NCBI RefSeq assembly: GCF_017591435.1
Contig: NC_059301.1
Span: 13,949,254-14,013,253 of the forward strand
Length of the DNA stretch: 64,000 bases
DNA from: Portunus trituberculatus
Lineage: Eukaryota; Arthropoda; Malacostraca; Decapoda; Portunidae
Reading direction: 5' to 3'
Below, piece after piece: positions 30,386 through 58,925 of the stretch; the stretch's first letter is position 1; each line of letters opens with the position of its first letter. The translations under genes were made by a program, and so were the position numbers. Under the pieces are notes generated by a model. It was not told the origin of the DNA, searched no databases, and worked only from the letters and a program-made list of their open reading frames with translations.

Positions 30386-31831
30386 CAGCCAAAACGTGTT
30401 GCCATTTGTTTTTACTATTTTTCGCAAGTAAAAAAAATGTCTCAAATGTTTTGGAAGGTTTATTAGCGATATGAACAGTACGCCGAGAGAGTTGTTAGCC
30501 GCTGTCACCCTTCAATTTGATTCTAGCTCCCTAAGAAGAACTAATGGAATAAAACTCTTACCGTGGCACGCGAAGAAAGACTCAACAAAAATATTTCAAT
30601 AAAAAGAGGTATCTCAAGAATTCGACAACTCAGTTCTATTTGTAAAGTACATTGCCACTATAATTTGAACTACTGATATTAAGTATATGTTTCGATATAA
30701 AGAGCGAAACACTTACAATGATAATGAAGGTAGATTAGACACGACTTCCTTTGCGATAATTTTCTGATGTTTGTTGGTCACTAAGAACTAATGACAAATA
30801 CCACTTGCCTTCCTCGCTGCAACACAATGCCATACTCGACCAATACTCTTGAACACGTGACTGGCAAACAAAACAACAATACTGAGGGGAAATGGGTACC
30901 AAGAACTGGGTGGTCCTTTTGTCGCAGTGACCACGAAGGATGAAGCAAGTCGACAGGCTGTTGCAATGTTTGTTCATCGTGGTGTCAACTGCTGGAAATA
31001 TGTAAGTTCAGCGTACCTTGCTTTCTAAGCCCGACCTTCTATCAAGCCCAAGCATTGGTTTAAGATCAGAACACTGTGATTGCCTTGGCTTTTCTTTTTA
31101 TCTGATAAAGATGATATGTTCTGGAAAATCTAAGAGCACAATTCTGAATTCCCACTGAATGTAAAATGATTAAATATTTTGTCTTTTAGTGTACAATTAC
31201 TCGTATGAAGTCTAACAGTGAAAGTTATTCAATTTAACTCCAAAAGAAAAAAAAGTTAGAGTTTAGAACACAATCTTAAAGACCACTGACAGCAAAGGGA
31301 TTTAGTATCTCAAATATTTTAAAACAAAGTTATTCATACGAGTTTGGTAGTGTAAACCTAGTTACTCAGCTTTAATGCAAACTTTATGTGGAGAAATAAA
31401 ACACAATCTTATGACAGGTCACGAAAACCAAAATTATTGAATATTTCAATTTTTTTTCTTAGCGCAGTAGCTCAAGTGAATGATATATTCTGGAATGTTG
31501 AAAATATATCACTATCCTTCCACTTTGACTCTTGCTATGGTCCATATTGACTCGACCCACTGGCGTGTAAGGCTGAGCTGCTTTGTTTACTGTAACGATT
31601 GTCTGGCGAGACTGTCGCATAAGTGTAATGTATGCCTGAATAAACGCCCACATCCTGTCACAAACTTGACATGTCGGTTCGTTATGCTGCCAGAGAACGT
31701 CACAATGCCAGTCTTTGCAACCCTTGTTACATGCATGCGCCATTCTGAAGGCCACTTTGTGCCGCACACGTCATAACTGGCTGCGTGATTTCAAATCAAA
31801 GTGAAAAACGTGTAGTAGTTAGGCTGAGAAA
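30386..31831. other. No gene seen
   Basis: Unique AT-rich sequence. Opposed ORFs of about 100 codons at 31459-31776 have no recognisable domain. Confidence 0.4.
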
Positions 31832-32245
31832 ATGGAAAATGTGCAAATCTTAACTATATTTACAAGTGTACTTTTGAGTGTGTCTTTGAGCCCATCACTC
31901 GCACCAGCGTCGTGCAATAAAGACATCGCCCCTCGCTGGCATCGATCCGGTGGCCACTTTACTGTCCATGTGTGGCAAGCGTGGCACCGGAGTGACCTCG
32001 GGCTGGTGGAGGAGCTTCAGGGACCCGGCTTGACTATTATGTACGCGTCATACATCACGCACCAGACAGCCACAGCCTGCACCACTAGGCGGTCCTACTC
32101 TAACAACTTTCCTCTGAGCTACGGCCTCGTAAATATCGATGTTTTGCGAATACATGGCGAAATACTCAGAGTGACTGTGTACGGTGACGCTGCCAACCAG
32201 AATAATGCATCGTTAGCCAGCCCTACTCTATCAGCTCCCCTCTGA
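31832..32245 (+). CDS. Uncertain ORF with a signal-peptide-like start
   Basis: A 137-codon ORF starts with a hydrophobic leader (ILTIFTSVLLSVSLS) followed by a mixed, GC-richer sequence (HFTVHVWQAWHRSD, GPGLTIMYASYITH). Its 3' end overlaps the first copy of a 128-bp tandem duplication, and the second copy is not open in the same frame. There are no obvious splice sites, homologues or codon signals that I can use. It may be chance, a lone exon or a decayed gene. Confidence 0.22.
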   Translation: MENVQILTIFTSVLLSVSLSPSLAPASCNKDIAPRWHRSGGHFTVHVWQAWHRSDLGLVEELQGPGLTIMYASYITHQTATACTTRRSYSNNFPLSYGLVNIDVLRIHGEILRVTVYGDAANQNNASLASPTLSAPL

Positions 32246-32338
32246 GCTACGGCTTCGTAAATAAAGACCATTTGTAAATTTAAGACGAAATATACAGAAA
32301 CAATGACATTACGGTTACGCTACCTACGAGAATGATGA
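32093..32338. repeat. Diverged tandem duplication, period 128 bp
   Basis: Two units start at 32093 and 32221 and share CCTCTGAGCTACGGC, TCGTAAATA, CGAAATA, ACGGT.ACGCT and AGAAT.ATG blocks. Confidence 0.75.
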
Positions 32339-33411
32339 TAGACTTCTAAATTATCTCTGCTTCCTAGAATCTGCTCTTACTCCCCTGCTTTACCTCACAA
32401 ACGTTAATTCCAAATTCAGTATATAGAATAACACAATTGTTGATAGGAACCTTACTGAATAATCAGTGACAGGTGACGGTCAGGCTTCTGTAGTGTGGGC
32501 AGCACAACACCAGTGTCACTTCGCAACCTTTGCCACTTTGCTCATGGTCACATCACTGGCAGCGATGGTCTGAGGAGAGACGGAATTAGTAGGATAATGA
32601 ATGCTGCAATCATAAAAGTAACGATTTTAACAAGGATGAGATTGATAAGATTTGAAGAATCAGGTGATGTTTGTTCGCCGAGAAGATATATTACTACATA
32701 AAGAAGTCTTCCGAATAGGATAAACTGCTGGACTTGTAGAGAAATTTGCAACATATCACCAAGCATCACTAAAACAGATGGAGGTGTAGGCTTTAGCGAT
32801 GACAGGCAATGAAACTGTAGTGTTGATAGTAAAGACATATATTTCCAGTGTGATATATCGAAGTAATATAGAAGGAACATGAAAAAAAAAAAATTAAAAT
32901 AGTAAGCCATACGTTAGCATATCATAACATTCTGTTTCTGTAGATATTCTTTATTATACAACAGAGAAGCTTCCAAAGTTTACCTCGAAAGCTGGCGACA
33001 AGGGAGGGTTTTCTGATAACAAATAATAGGTGTAACATAGAAGGCAGGAATACCACCTACTTTATTAAGAATTCTTCAGCGGAGACTTACTTAATTTCCC
33101 GCAGCAGGTCAGAATGGCAGTCACTAAATAATAAGAAATTCATTAAGGTGAGCAGGTATAAACAGTGAAACGAAGAGTACACTACTTGCTATGCATACTA
33201 AGATGGATACACGTAAGAATTGAAGAGTCTAAGAAAATAAGGAAAGTTGCAAGCTGCCAGGGATACGCTCAACAGTCTCTGTATCGCGTTACTAATTGAA
33301 CGAAAGACTAATATGATACACAAGTGAATGCAAAACTTATCACTTGCATTACTTATGCAGATAACAAGCAGTATATGTATTTATAATCATGAATACTTAT
33401 GTACTATGCAT

Positions 33412-33412
<1 letters not shown>
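32339..33412. other. No gene seen
   Basis: AT-rich unique sequence. Confidence 0.5.

Positions 33413-33464
<52 letters not shown>
33413..33464. repeat. (CA)n microsatellite
   Basis: Perfect tract. Confidence 0.95.
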
Positions 33465-33465
<1 letters not shown>

Positions 33466-33871
33466 TCTTATTCTTTACGTGCAGACACTTCACAATATAA
33501 GTTCGTTCGACACGTTTAAGAAAGATGTTAGACAAGAGATCACGAGCGATACAATGTGATGCTGAATAAATTAACATCGAGAACACGCAATATAGGTGTC
33601 AACAAAACAGTAAACAAGCACAGATAAAGTATCTTGAACAGTGTAGTACCCAATTCACCAATGCATCAAGTTGTAATACTGAACTGCATGAATATGATAG
33701 GAAGAAAATGAACAGAGGAGACAAAACAACTACTACAGAAAATTAAAAGGAAAAAATAGTTATAGTATGGCAGAAGAAAAAAATAGACTTTCTTAATCAA
33801 GCTTGTGACAGTTTTCTACACCAATAAAGCTAAACAGGAAACAAAACCATAAATGTAAAGTGTGTCTGTAT

Positions 33872-33873
<2 letters not shown>

Positions 33874-33936
<63 letters not shown>
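33874..33936. repeat. (GT)n microsatellite in gene A 3' region
   Basis: In the transcribed sense this is a (CA)n tract starting 27 nt after the gene A stop codon, so it is probably in the 3' UTR. Confidence 0.95.
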
Positions 33937-33938
<2 letters not shown>

Positions 33939-33962
33939 TTTGTCTGTGTGTAGTGGTGAGCC

Positions 33963-50759
<16,797 letters not shown>

Positions 50760-52213
50760 CCTGCCCGCACACCACCCACCACACCACTGTTGCTCTGCCC
50801 CGCCGCGCCGCCCACCTGGCACCGCCAACACCACCTACTTACTGGCGAAAAATATGGTCTGCATAATTGAAATATGCGGCTAAGGAGAAACAGTGATAGC
50901 TTGTTGCCATGTTGCATCCGCCATGAGATGAAGCATGGCAATGTAATCACCTACGTAACTTTGTTCGTACGTACCTATAGAACTACCAGGCGGAGACTCA
51001 CTGGTGCACAGTACTAATCTTGTAGTCAGGCTCAGGATATTGTCGTTGTCCACGTGCGTCATTTAGGTATTTCTTGTCTCACTGAAAAAAAAAAAATTAT
51101 TAAGAAAGATAAATTACAGATAAATTACAAAGTTAACATAATTTAGAAGCCACAGCAGCGGATCCTCAGCGAGGGGAGACAGGAAAACCCCGAGGGTTGA
51201 ACGCTCCGGCATTTCCCGGCGTGGAGAAACTTGGGGCCAAGGTGAACCCACTTCTGTGCTGGTGAAAGCTTAATTCTTTTCACTGATATGATGTCAGAAT
51301 GTCCACTTCACTGTTTTTGTTACATTCAAGGAACTACTCCAAGCAACCAAAAGGATAAGGAAAGTAGAGATGTTATGAGGACAAATACTTTTTTATATTT
51401 CATAATTATAAACGACTTCTGCTTCATTAGCCTTTGTACTCCATTTCATCCATGCAGTCTACAACATTCTGAAAACTCTCTATGAATTGTTATTTGATTG
51501 GCAGTCACTGCTCTCTCACACTCCTCATCTGTTAAAGATAGTTATAGTTCTTATATTCTCGTCTGTCATTGGGAGTTGAGTCTACACAAGAGAATGATCA
51601 TTATCACAGTTGTCAATCAGTCCACAGACAAGCCTCCACTCACCATGGTCTGACATAGCGCTCTTCAAACTTCATACTTCACATGTCTGTGTCTGACCTT
51701 TGCTTTCACTTTTTCACTAGCCTTTTTCTTCCCTTTGTGACGTTCACAGGTACGTCATCATACCTTGAACGCTGGCACACTTGCAAGCACCAACGTGTCA
51801 ACCTTTTGTCTGTTACTTACAATTATCATTACGTGTACTCCGTGGTTAACACCAAGAAAAACAGCATGCAGTTAGTAGGTGATTAGTTATAGTATAATGT
51901 GTTAAAATTGTTAACAAGCATATGTAGGTAAGGTAGACTTTTTAACTACTAACGTATTAATGAATACTGTGTTTCATACACTGATGCTACAGGCAAACAA
52001 GATGTCCCATTTCTTAACACAAAGTATACCTATAAATAATTCAATATCATATTGTACTCTTAACTTCATGTAGTAAAAGGACACTGGTCTCAGGCAACAA
52101 AAGGGCTGAAAAAAAAAGGCAGATATGTGCAATGTGCATGGTACACTCAGGTTTCCGCAGCATGTACAGTGGGATGTTCTGTTAATTTTCCATTGGTTCA
52201 ATATACAGTGTAC
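50760..52213. other. Intergenic between gene B stop and proposed gene A start
   Basis: Unique AT-rich sequence. Would hold the gene B 3' UTR and the gene A promoter. Confidence 0.4.
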
Positions 52214-54141
52214 TCAAGGCTGACTGTCACTGCCGCCCCTCGCACGTGACAGGCGAGGCAGAACGAGGCCACAGTCGATGATCTTGACGCTGCGCGATGG
52301 AAGGAGAGCCACAGCGGCGTGCACCGCTTCCATGCCCGAGCTCACCTCCCCGAAGGCACAAGCGAACTTGCGACCAGGATCATCTCGCGTACAGATGTGA
52401 AACAAGGCGTCCTGTTCCGGAGTGCCCGCCCTGGCGGCTACAACCAGCCCGGCCATCTTTTCACGCATGTACTGGCCCTCCCACTCCAGCCCCTCCATCA
52501 GGCTCTGCACGCTGACGCCTCCGTTATCTGTGAGGTACCTGCCCCCGGCCAGTGTCTCACCCATGCTGCCCTTCTTGGCGACCCCGTGGAAATTGCTGCC
52601 GCGGTAAGAAGGTCCGTAAGTGCCCATGCAAAGGCTAAGGAAGAGGTGGGCGCGGCGCAGGTGCCTCCACAGCTTGATGTACACGCGGCCCAAGAGACGC
52701 TCATCCGTACCCACGTCCAGAAATACCTCAGGCTGAGTGTCGAGTCTCAGGGACCTCAAAAACGGTAGCTGTGAAGAGACAAAGGCCAAGTGACGGCAAG
52801 AGAAAAGAACGTATTGCTAGTATACTGCATGTGTATATTGGCGTGAAGAATAACTAACTTCATTGTTACTTTAATATAGCAGATGTATCTGAGATTGAAA
52901 GAAGATAAGAATCAAGTAGGAACAAACAAAATATATCAACCACGGTAATGCACAGAAGCTGTACCTGCAAGTGGAGGTGGCTGGGCGCGTCCTCACTGGT
53001 CAGGGCGTAGGCATGCACGCGGCCATTCTCCCAACTCAGCCTGCCATTCCGTCCGTCGCACACCGTCACCCTGAACTGCACAGGCCACGTCCACTCCCTG
53101 CATGTCACTGGCAGCTCCTCTAGTATCTCCCCTTCACTGTCCTCGCCAGACAGGCCGTGGTACCCATCCTCGCTGAACCCGCTCTCTGATGCAACTTCTT
53201 CTTGAAGAAGGGAAATGTTTCTCTCGGTCAGCACGATCTCCTCGCCACCTACGGCTGCCGGAACATTGGCAACTCCGGAATCCTCCTGATAGGCCTGTGT
53301 TTTCGCTGCTGCCTCCTCACATTCTGACTCGGAAACACATTTTTGTCGAAAGTCCGCAGCCGGAGAGGATTTGGTGGCCTCGGTACAGGATCTACATCTG
53401 AGAAGCATTTGTTTTGTTGGGGAGGCTTCTTTTGACAGCGTGGCTCTCACCTCAGACTCCAGGCTTCCCATCAGCGTGGCGGCCAGCAGTATTCCCTCAA
53501 TGGTGGCGGTCTGGGCAGCCTCCTCCTGTATCCTGGCTAGTCTGTTGCCAAGGTCGTGTAAGACTTGAGAGTGGTGGGCGATACAGACTAGACGCGTCAC
53601 CAGGCCAGCCACTTCCCTGAGCAGTTTCCGCTGTTTTTGGTCCATCTCCCACTTCAGCCTTGCTCCCGTCATTTGTACGTAACGTCGCTGATTGCTTACA
53701 AAGTCTTGCATCGCCTGCACGTCATGCCCCTCCTTCACGTGGCCCTCCAACAGGCAGTGTCCACACAGCACCACGCGGCACTCAGAGCACCAAAACTCCA
53801 CTGCGGAACCATGGGACTCACACTTCCTCTCGTCCTCTGTCTGAGGCAAATATTTTTTATGAAACGTCAGATTTGCATAAAATATCATAATTTTAGTCAT
53901 TCAGGTAACATTTGCATCACTTTGTTGTTTACGTTGAATCATTGACAAAACTGAGTAAAATGCTACATTCACTACTAGTACTGTTTAGTGTTTTCCTTAG
54001 TTTCAAGTCCTTTTATCTATGGATATGAATCCAGCTATAGTAAGGAAGACAGACAAACAAAAAGTGCACAGGAAGAAACAAACAGATGCATAGTGAAATC
54101 AAAAGAAAACAAAAATACAGTGACAGACAAGACATACAAAC

Positions 54142-54223
<82 letters not shown>

Positions 54224-54555
54224 TTTCCCATCTGACTATCTTGAGAATCCTTTTTAAGCTACCAGAGAGAATCCTGAGACCGCTCCTCACGTCTCACCTG
54301 AGTTTGGGCCTTCCCGCAGCTCTCTGCCAAGTGAAGAAGAGCAAATATTGGAGGGAGAGAGTTCACAGGCGGGTACTCGTGAGGCGTTCTGCAGGTGGGA
54401 CACGAAAACCAGCTCATCAATTCAGCACTGTCCTTTTCTAGTTTGGCCAAACAGTTCCGGCAGAATGCGTGGCCACACGAGGGCAGCACCACTGGCTCCC
54501 TATTCCCCGCCTTGTATCCTTCACGACACACGCCACACAGTAGTTCCTCCTCCAT
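52214..54555 (-). CDS. Gene B: RING, B-box, coiled-coil, cyclophilin-like protein (TRIM-Cyp-like), intact
   Basis: Three exons on the minus strand, 54555-54298, 53840-52965 and 52768-52214, join in phase 0 at GT-AG junctions and give 562 aa. The start is the ATG at 54555, seven residues before the first RING cysteine. Residues 7 to about 58 form a C3HC4 RING (CxxC, CGHAFC, CxxC, CPTC), the usual E2-binding module of ubiquitin ligases. Residues 93 to about 128 form a B-box type 2 (C-x2-H, WCSEC, CGHC, H). A helical heptad-like stretch follows to about 230, then an acidic Ser/Glu linker, then a short module around 335-378. Residues 385-555 match the cyclophilin fold (PEVFLDV, LGRVYIKLW, FHICT, FACAFGEV). 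The CypA catalytic arginine position is Gly and the Phe113 position is His, so isomerase activity is unlikely. By family logic this is a cytoplasmic TRIM-type E3 ligase with a binding-only cyclophilin domain. Its target is unknown. Confidence 0.88.
54142..54219. repeat. (GA)n microsatellite in gene B intron 1
   Basis: Perfect tract inside the 457-bp intron between the RING and B-box exons. Confidence 0.96.
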
Positions 54556-55110
54556 TGTCCTGGTCTGGATACATGAGGTAGAAATGCGTGAATGTACTCT
54601 TTGTTAAGAGGGACCTGTGAAGATATAGTGAAGATGGATTCATGCACTATATTTTTCTAAGAGGAAACTATAGATATGACAGAAATGAGAGGGAGTACTA
54701 TTTTTTCTTGAGAAACTCCAAAAATATGATAGGTTTATTATTATCATTACCAATATTTTTTTTCTTTTCTAACGAAAGATAGACTCAAGATCGACTCAAA
54801 TTCAAGATATGAAGATGAAAAGACTCGCTAGTTATTTTTTATTATCACAAAACATTGCACAAAATATCGCTGCGATGGCTGTATACTGATTAATTTCTTT
54901 TATTTACTTTACTTTGCTTTACATCAATAGTGTTTCCATAAAATATCATATCAGCTACGGCGTTTCATATATGAATATGTCTTAATTTCCTAGTGACTAA
55001 TGATTGAAATAATAAAAAGGCAGATTCACTTCATCGCGTCTCTTTGTTAGTAAGGACGTAATTTCCCGAGCACCTGTTTCAGTAACACCATCAAACCACA
55101 CCCTGGGCCA

Positions 55111-55255
55111 CTTTTCTGAAACGCTGCTTTCGCTCATAAAGAATATATTTCAAAAGCCACAGAGGTTATTAGTCAATTTCTCATGGATGTTTCTCCTATT
55201 GTTAGTGTAGAATTCTTGTTAGCTCTTCGTTAGTATCGTTAAAACACCCTTAGGA
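55111..55255 (-). mobile_element. Second MITE-like family, diverged fragment
   Basis: Begins TTTCTGAAACGCTGCTTTCG, with the CCACAGAGGTTATTAG segment in the expected place. The far end has degenerated. Confidence 0.45.
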
Positions 55256-55897
55256 ACCATGATAATTACCACTAGAATATGATGAAAGTAGTCGCGGAGC
55301 GCTGACACGTTTGAAAGCATGTGTTACTGTAAAAGTGTTGTGGCATAGTTATATTATCCTATATTCAATTTTCTTAGCTTTCAAGTAAGAGCACTTTAAT
55401 TTTCTTCTTTTTCATCAATCGGTATAAAACATGTTTCTTTTTTCGCATAGATATAACTATTGTTTTATTTTAGTATTTTCTGACATTTCTTTAAAATTTT
55501 TAGAGTATCATTCCTTCTCTTCATTATCTTTTTATATAACCTTATCTATTTTCTTCGTCAACAAGATCTCATATATACATCTTTTTGCCACATTTAATTC
55601 TTTCACACCTACAACAACAGCGTTTACTTCTAATTCGATTCCTTATTCTTCCAATAAAAAAAAGAAAAAAAATTCAACACAGACGCTATACTTTACCTTT
55701 TATAGTCACCGGGAAAGAAAGAGAGAAAGAGAGAGGATTTCGCTTAGTACAAGCTAGCTGTCTGGGGCAAGGGAAAAGCTCTGGGCGAGGCACTCAGGTC
55801 CATAAAGCAGTCGTGTCTCCTCTGCACTGGTCCTCATGAGTTGTAGTATGTGTTGGGCAGGATGTGGATTCTCCGGATGACGCATGAGTTGGAAAGA

Positions 55898-55920
55898 GGG
55901 AGGGAGGGAGGGAGGGAGGG
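55898..55920 (+). repeat. (GGGA)n run
   Basis: Six GGG runs spaced by single A, a classical G-quadruplex-forming pattern. Confidence 0.8.
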
Positions 55921-56587
55921 AACTGATAGAGTTTGTTATTGTAAAGTAAAGATGTCAAGACTGGCTTTTCTAGTGAATGATAATAAGTAGTACATTATAA
56001 AATCAATATGATGGAACTAAGGACATAGGTGATGTTAGAAATCATAGTGACATTACTGGGTGAATGGAACTCAAGCTCAAATACATATAGAGCTGTAATG
56101 GAAAGAACGAAAAAAAAAAAAAAACTTGAAGAATAACATGAATGACATAAAATGAAAGCAAGAAAGGAAGAAAGAATATACATCAAAGGAAGAAATTAGA
56201 AAGAAAGAAACGGGCACGTGAAACAAGGAGGAAATATTTAGTGACGATATGGATGAAGAAACAATTATGATTTTACAAGAAAATCATAAATCAGGTAAAT
56301 AGCTGGCGACTAGCGCGTGCTGTATAGGGTTAGCCGTTAATCACGGTCCAGATCAGCCATGTACACCACCTCCACTCCCACAAATGCTTCATACCAAGGA
56401 AACTACACAAGTCACATGTTCCATGCTCCATACATAAGCATCCCTTCCCACTCCTGCACCGCCATTCCTTTCCCAGACCCCGTGCCATGACCACCTCCCC
56501 ACCACTGATGTAGACACCAACCACCACCACCATCACCCACCATCATCATATAACCATGAGGAAATATTGCAGTCACTAAGAAAAGTA

Positions 56588-56629
<42 letters not shown>

Positions 56630-56637
56630 TGTGTGTG
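56588..56637. repeat. (CT)n-(GT)n compound microsatellite
   Basis: CT then GT tracts. Confidence 0.93.
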
Positions 56638-56671
56638 CCACATAAGTGTTTCAGAAATGGGACTTAATAGT

Positions 56672-56896
56672 GGTTCGTATTTTCAAACACTTTTATGCTT
56701 CACTTCCATAATTTCAAAAGGGTTTATTAGATTTATATATTAAAATTTTTTTCTTAAGGAGTTTACTTTTTTAGAGGCAAAGTGACAAGATTTCTACACT
56801 GGTAAGTGGAAAAACATTCTTGAAAACCCCTCTAATTATCTCTGTGGCCTTGGAAAGTAGCTGTAGTGAGAAAGCAAAACGTTTCAGAAATGGGAC
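56672..56896 (+). mobile_element. Second MITE-like family, copy iii
   Basis: Runs GGTTCGTATTTTCAAACAC to AAAACGTTTCAGAAATGGG, with the shared GAGGCAAAGTGACAAGATTT and TCTCTGTGGCCTTGGAAA blocks. Confidence 0.65.
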
Positions 56897-58547
56897 CTAA
56901 CAATGACTGACTGATCTTTCCGTCCTCTTCTACCTAGGTACGGTAATCTCCAATGATATTTCACCTTCCCAATGGCTAATAATACTAATATTATATGTTA
57001 GCTTCTCTTATTCTCGTATCTCTCACATTCCACTATCAGATGTTGAATAGTCTCCTTTCACCCCCGTACTAAGTGACGCAATACAAGATAAAAAGGTGAA
57101 CATTGAGTCCCCGTACAAAACACATGGATTGTTTACAGTTACATCACGACCCAAAACACAGGAGCTTCTGGCCTTCTGCTACTGCTACCCTCTCAGCCAG
57201 CGTTGGCCGAAATGGGACTCAGTTAGGTCGGTAAGATAGTTAACAGTTCACTTAATATAATGCAACAGTGGTATTTAAAGTGAGTGGTATAATGAATGAG
57301 GTGGAGGGTGTCGAGAAAGTGAATCTATACGGTGTACCCTCCCGTGGCGGTGAGGCAGCGATGACGCAACGCTGGGGAGTAATAGCTGCGAGTGTGAAGG
57401 TGTTACGTGTGTGACTAAAGTAATATAAGCGCCCTAGGGGGAAATTGAAGTTACCAATCTTATTAATACCGACGCTACAGAACAAGCAAGCTAGAGTACC
57501 GGGCGAGATAGCAGTGTTATAGGGTAAGGGGAGACCAAACAAGCCGAATTTGGTATACCTCAGAAATCCAAGGGAAAGTTACCGCTTTTGGGGAAATCGT
57601 AGTCAACAAACATTGGATATTTTTCCTCCGCGTTCATGATCCCTGCTATACTATCCTTTTTTCTATGTAAGAAAGGAAAGCTGGCCAAGGTCAACAAAAT
57701 AAAAGGCCCACTTAGTTGCTAGTCTCTTCTCAGGTCCGAAAGAGTTAAGCCAAAGAAAGGGATAGATTTCTTGAGACCTCTTCTATATATGAAGTCAGGT
57801 TATAGGGCAAATGCAGAAGCAGGGAGGGAGCTCCAAAGTTTACCTGAGAAGAGTATGAATGATTAAGACTTCTGGTTAACCTATCCCAGGTCACTAACCT
57901 TACTAGTTAGTGTCTGTGCTCTCTGTATCTCCCGCTATGCTATCCTAACCAGTAACATTGCATTGTAACACAATACAACTTACCTTCTTCTCTATCCCCA
58001 ACAAACCCTGTGGGAAACTAAGTAAGATTTTAGGGTGGGGGAAACAAAAGGACATTCTAGTAAAATCTTAAAATTGGGCACTATATTTTGAAAACAGAAA
58101 CTTTCTTGCCCAACCTAATTTAACCTAACCTCTCTGGAAATTAGTAAACAAATGTTTATTCCCTACCACTGGTGTTGTCTTTTTTGTGATTGTTAAGAGT
58201 GAATAGTTTAGGGATGGCATTGCAGATATACTCAGCAAGAGTACTTAACATCAAAGAATATTCAAGATGCACAAGATCACGGATAAGTGCCACCATATAA
58301 GCTCTTATTCTCATCATAAGAATGATTGATAAGTTATAATGATGTAGATATACAATTAAAAGTTATGTAAGGCCAGTCTCATAGTTTGGTCTGAATGAGT
58401 TCATGGTTGTCAGTGAAAGTAAGTGTTCTGTATTTTCTCATTGTTCAGGTACTATAACAACCTTTAACTAGATCTCCTTTTGAATTCTAGGGTTAAACAT
58501 TTTTATTACTAGCTACTTATTTTCATTACATATTTACTAAATAACTT
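56897..58547. other. No coding exon; likely SDHAF1 5' region
   Basis: Moderately GC-rich at 57130-57550, then a LINE fragment and AT-rich intron-like sequence. Confidence 0.35.
57662..57890 (-). mobile_element. Jockey-like LINE 3' fragment
   Basis: On the minus strand the block includes KLWSSLPASAFAL followed by a stop. The flanks match the 2110-2340 copy (GGAGCTCC, GAATGATT and GCCCACTTAG blocks). Confidence 0.6.
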
Positions 58548-58560
58548 TCTCTCCGCTCAG
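58548..58560 (+). promoter_or_regulatory. 3' splice acceptor in SDHAF1 5' UTR
   Basis: The pyrimidine-rich run ctctccgctcag ends 5 nt before the SDHAF1 ATG, implying a 5' UTR intron. The upstream noncoding exon is probably in 57.1-57.6 kb, where GC rises, but I cannot place it. Confidence 0.6.
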
Positions 58561-58565
58561 TGAAA

Positions 58566-58799
58566 ATGGCTCGTCATAGTAAGATTCAGCTGGAAGTGCT
58601 TCGCCTATACAAGCAGTGTCTCCGAGCAGCTGAAAAGAAACCTGGGTTCTATAATAATGTTCAGTATGAGTTTAGAAAAAATGCCACCATTCCAAAGACT
58701 GAAATCCTGCGTGTGGAGCACCTGCTGAGACAGGGATGGCGCAAGCTTAAGATGATGCAGGACCCTTTTGTCAGTAGCATGGGCCGCTTCCAGAAGTGA
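58566..58799 (+). CDS. SDHAF1: Succinate dehydrogenase assembly factor 1 (LYR family)
   Basis: A single coding exon gives 77 aa. It starts MARHSKIQ and carries an LYK-type version of the LYR motif (VLRLYKQCLRAA), a KPG turn, an EFRKNATIPK segment, a basic WRKLKM stretch and a terminal SMGRF. This order and length match SDHAF1, the mitochondrial matrix chaperone that helps insert Fe-S clusters into the SDHB subunit of complex II. The family motif is usually LYR; Lys at the third position is a conservative change. A strong splice acceptor (ctctccgctcag) ends 5 nt before the ATG, so the 5' UTR is probably spliced. An ATTAAA lies at 58867. The gene is followed 126 bp later by LIPT2 on the same strand. 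Confidence 0.9.
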   Translation: MARHSKIQLEVLRLYKQCLRAAEKKPGFYNNVQYEFRKNATIPKTEILRVEHLLRQGWRKLKMMQDPFVSSMGRFQK

Positions 58800-58866
58800 A
58801 CAATGTGAATCTTTGATGGAAAAAAAACATTGTATACAGTGGCAGTGTTAAGATATTTTCAAATTG

Positions 58867-58872
58867 ATTAAA
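58867..58872 (+). promoter_or_regulatory. Possible poly(A) signal of SDHAF1
   Basis: An ATTAAA hexamer lies 68 nt after the SDHAF1 stop and 54 nt before the LIPT2 ATG. If used, it would separate the two messages. If skipped, they could share one. Confidence 0.4.
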
Positions 58873-58925
58873 ACTAAAGAAATTTGGTTATCAGATCAGT
58901 CTTAGATACTTCCTGCCTCACGAAC

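Larger units (their letters stand above)
54556..56587. other. No gene seen upstream of gene B
   Basis: AT-rich sequence with the MITE fragment and GGGA run listed separately. The gene B promoter should lie just right of 54555. Confidence 0.45.

Noticed and set aside
31459..31776. Opposed ORFs of about 100 codons with several Cys residues
   Set aside because: No regular zinc-binding spacing, no homology I recognise and no splice context.
52297..52768. Plus-strand ORFs opposite gene B
   Set aside because: Antisense shadows of the cyclophilin-like exon.
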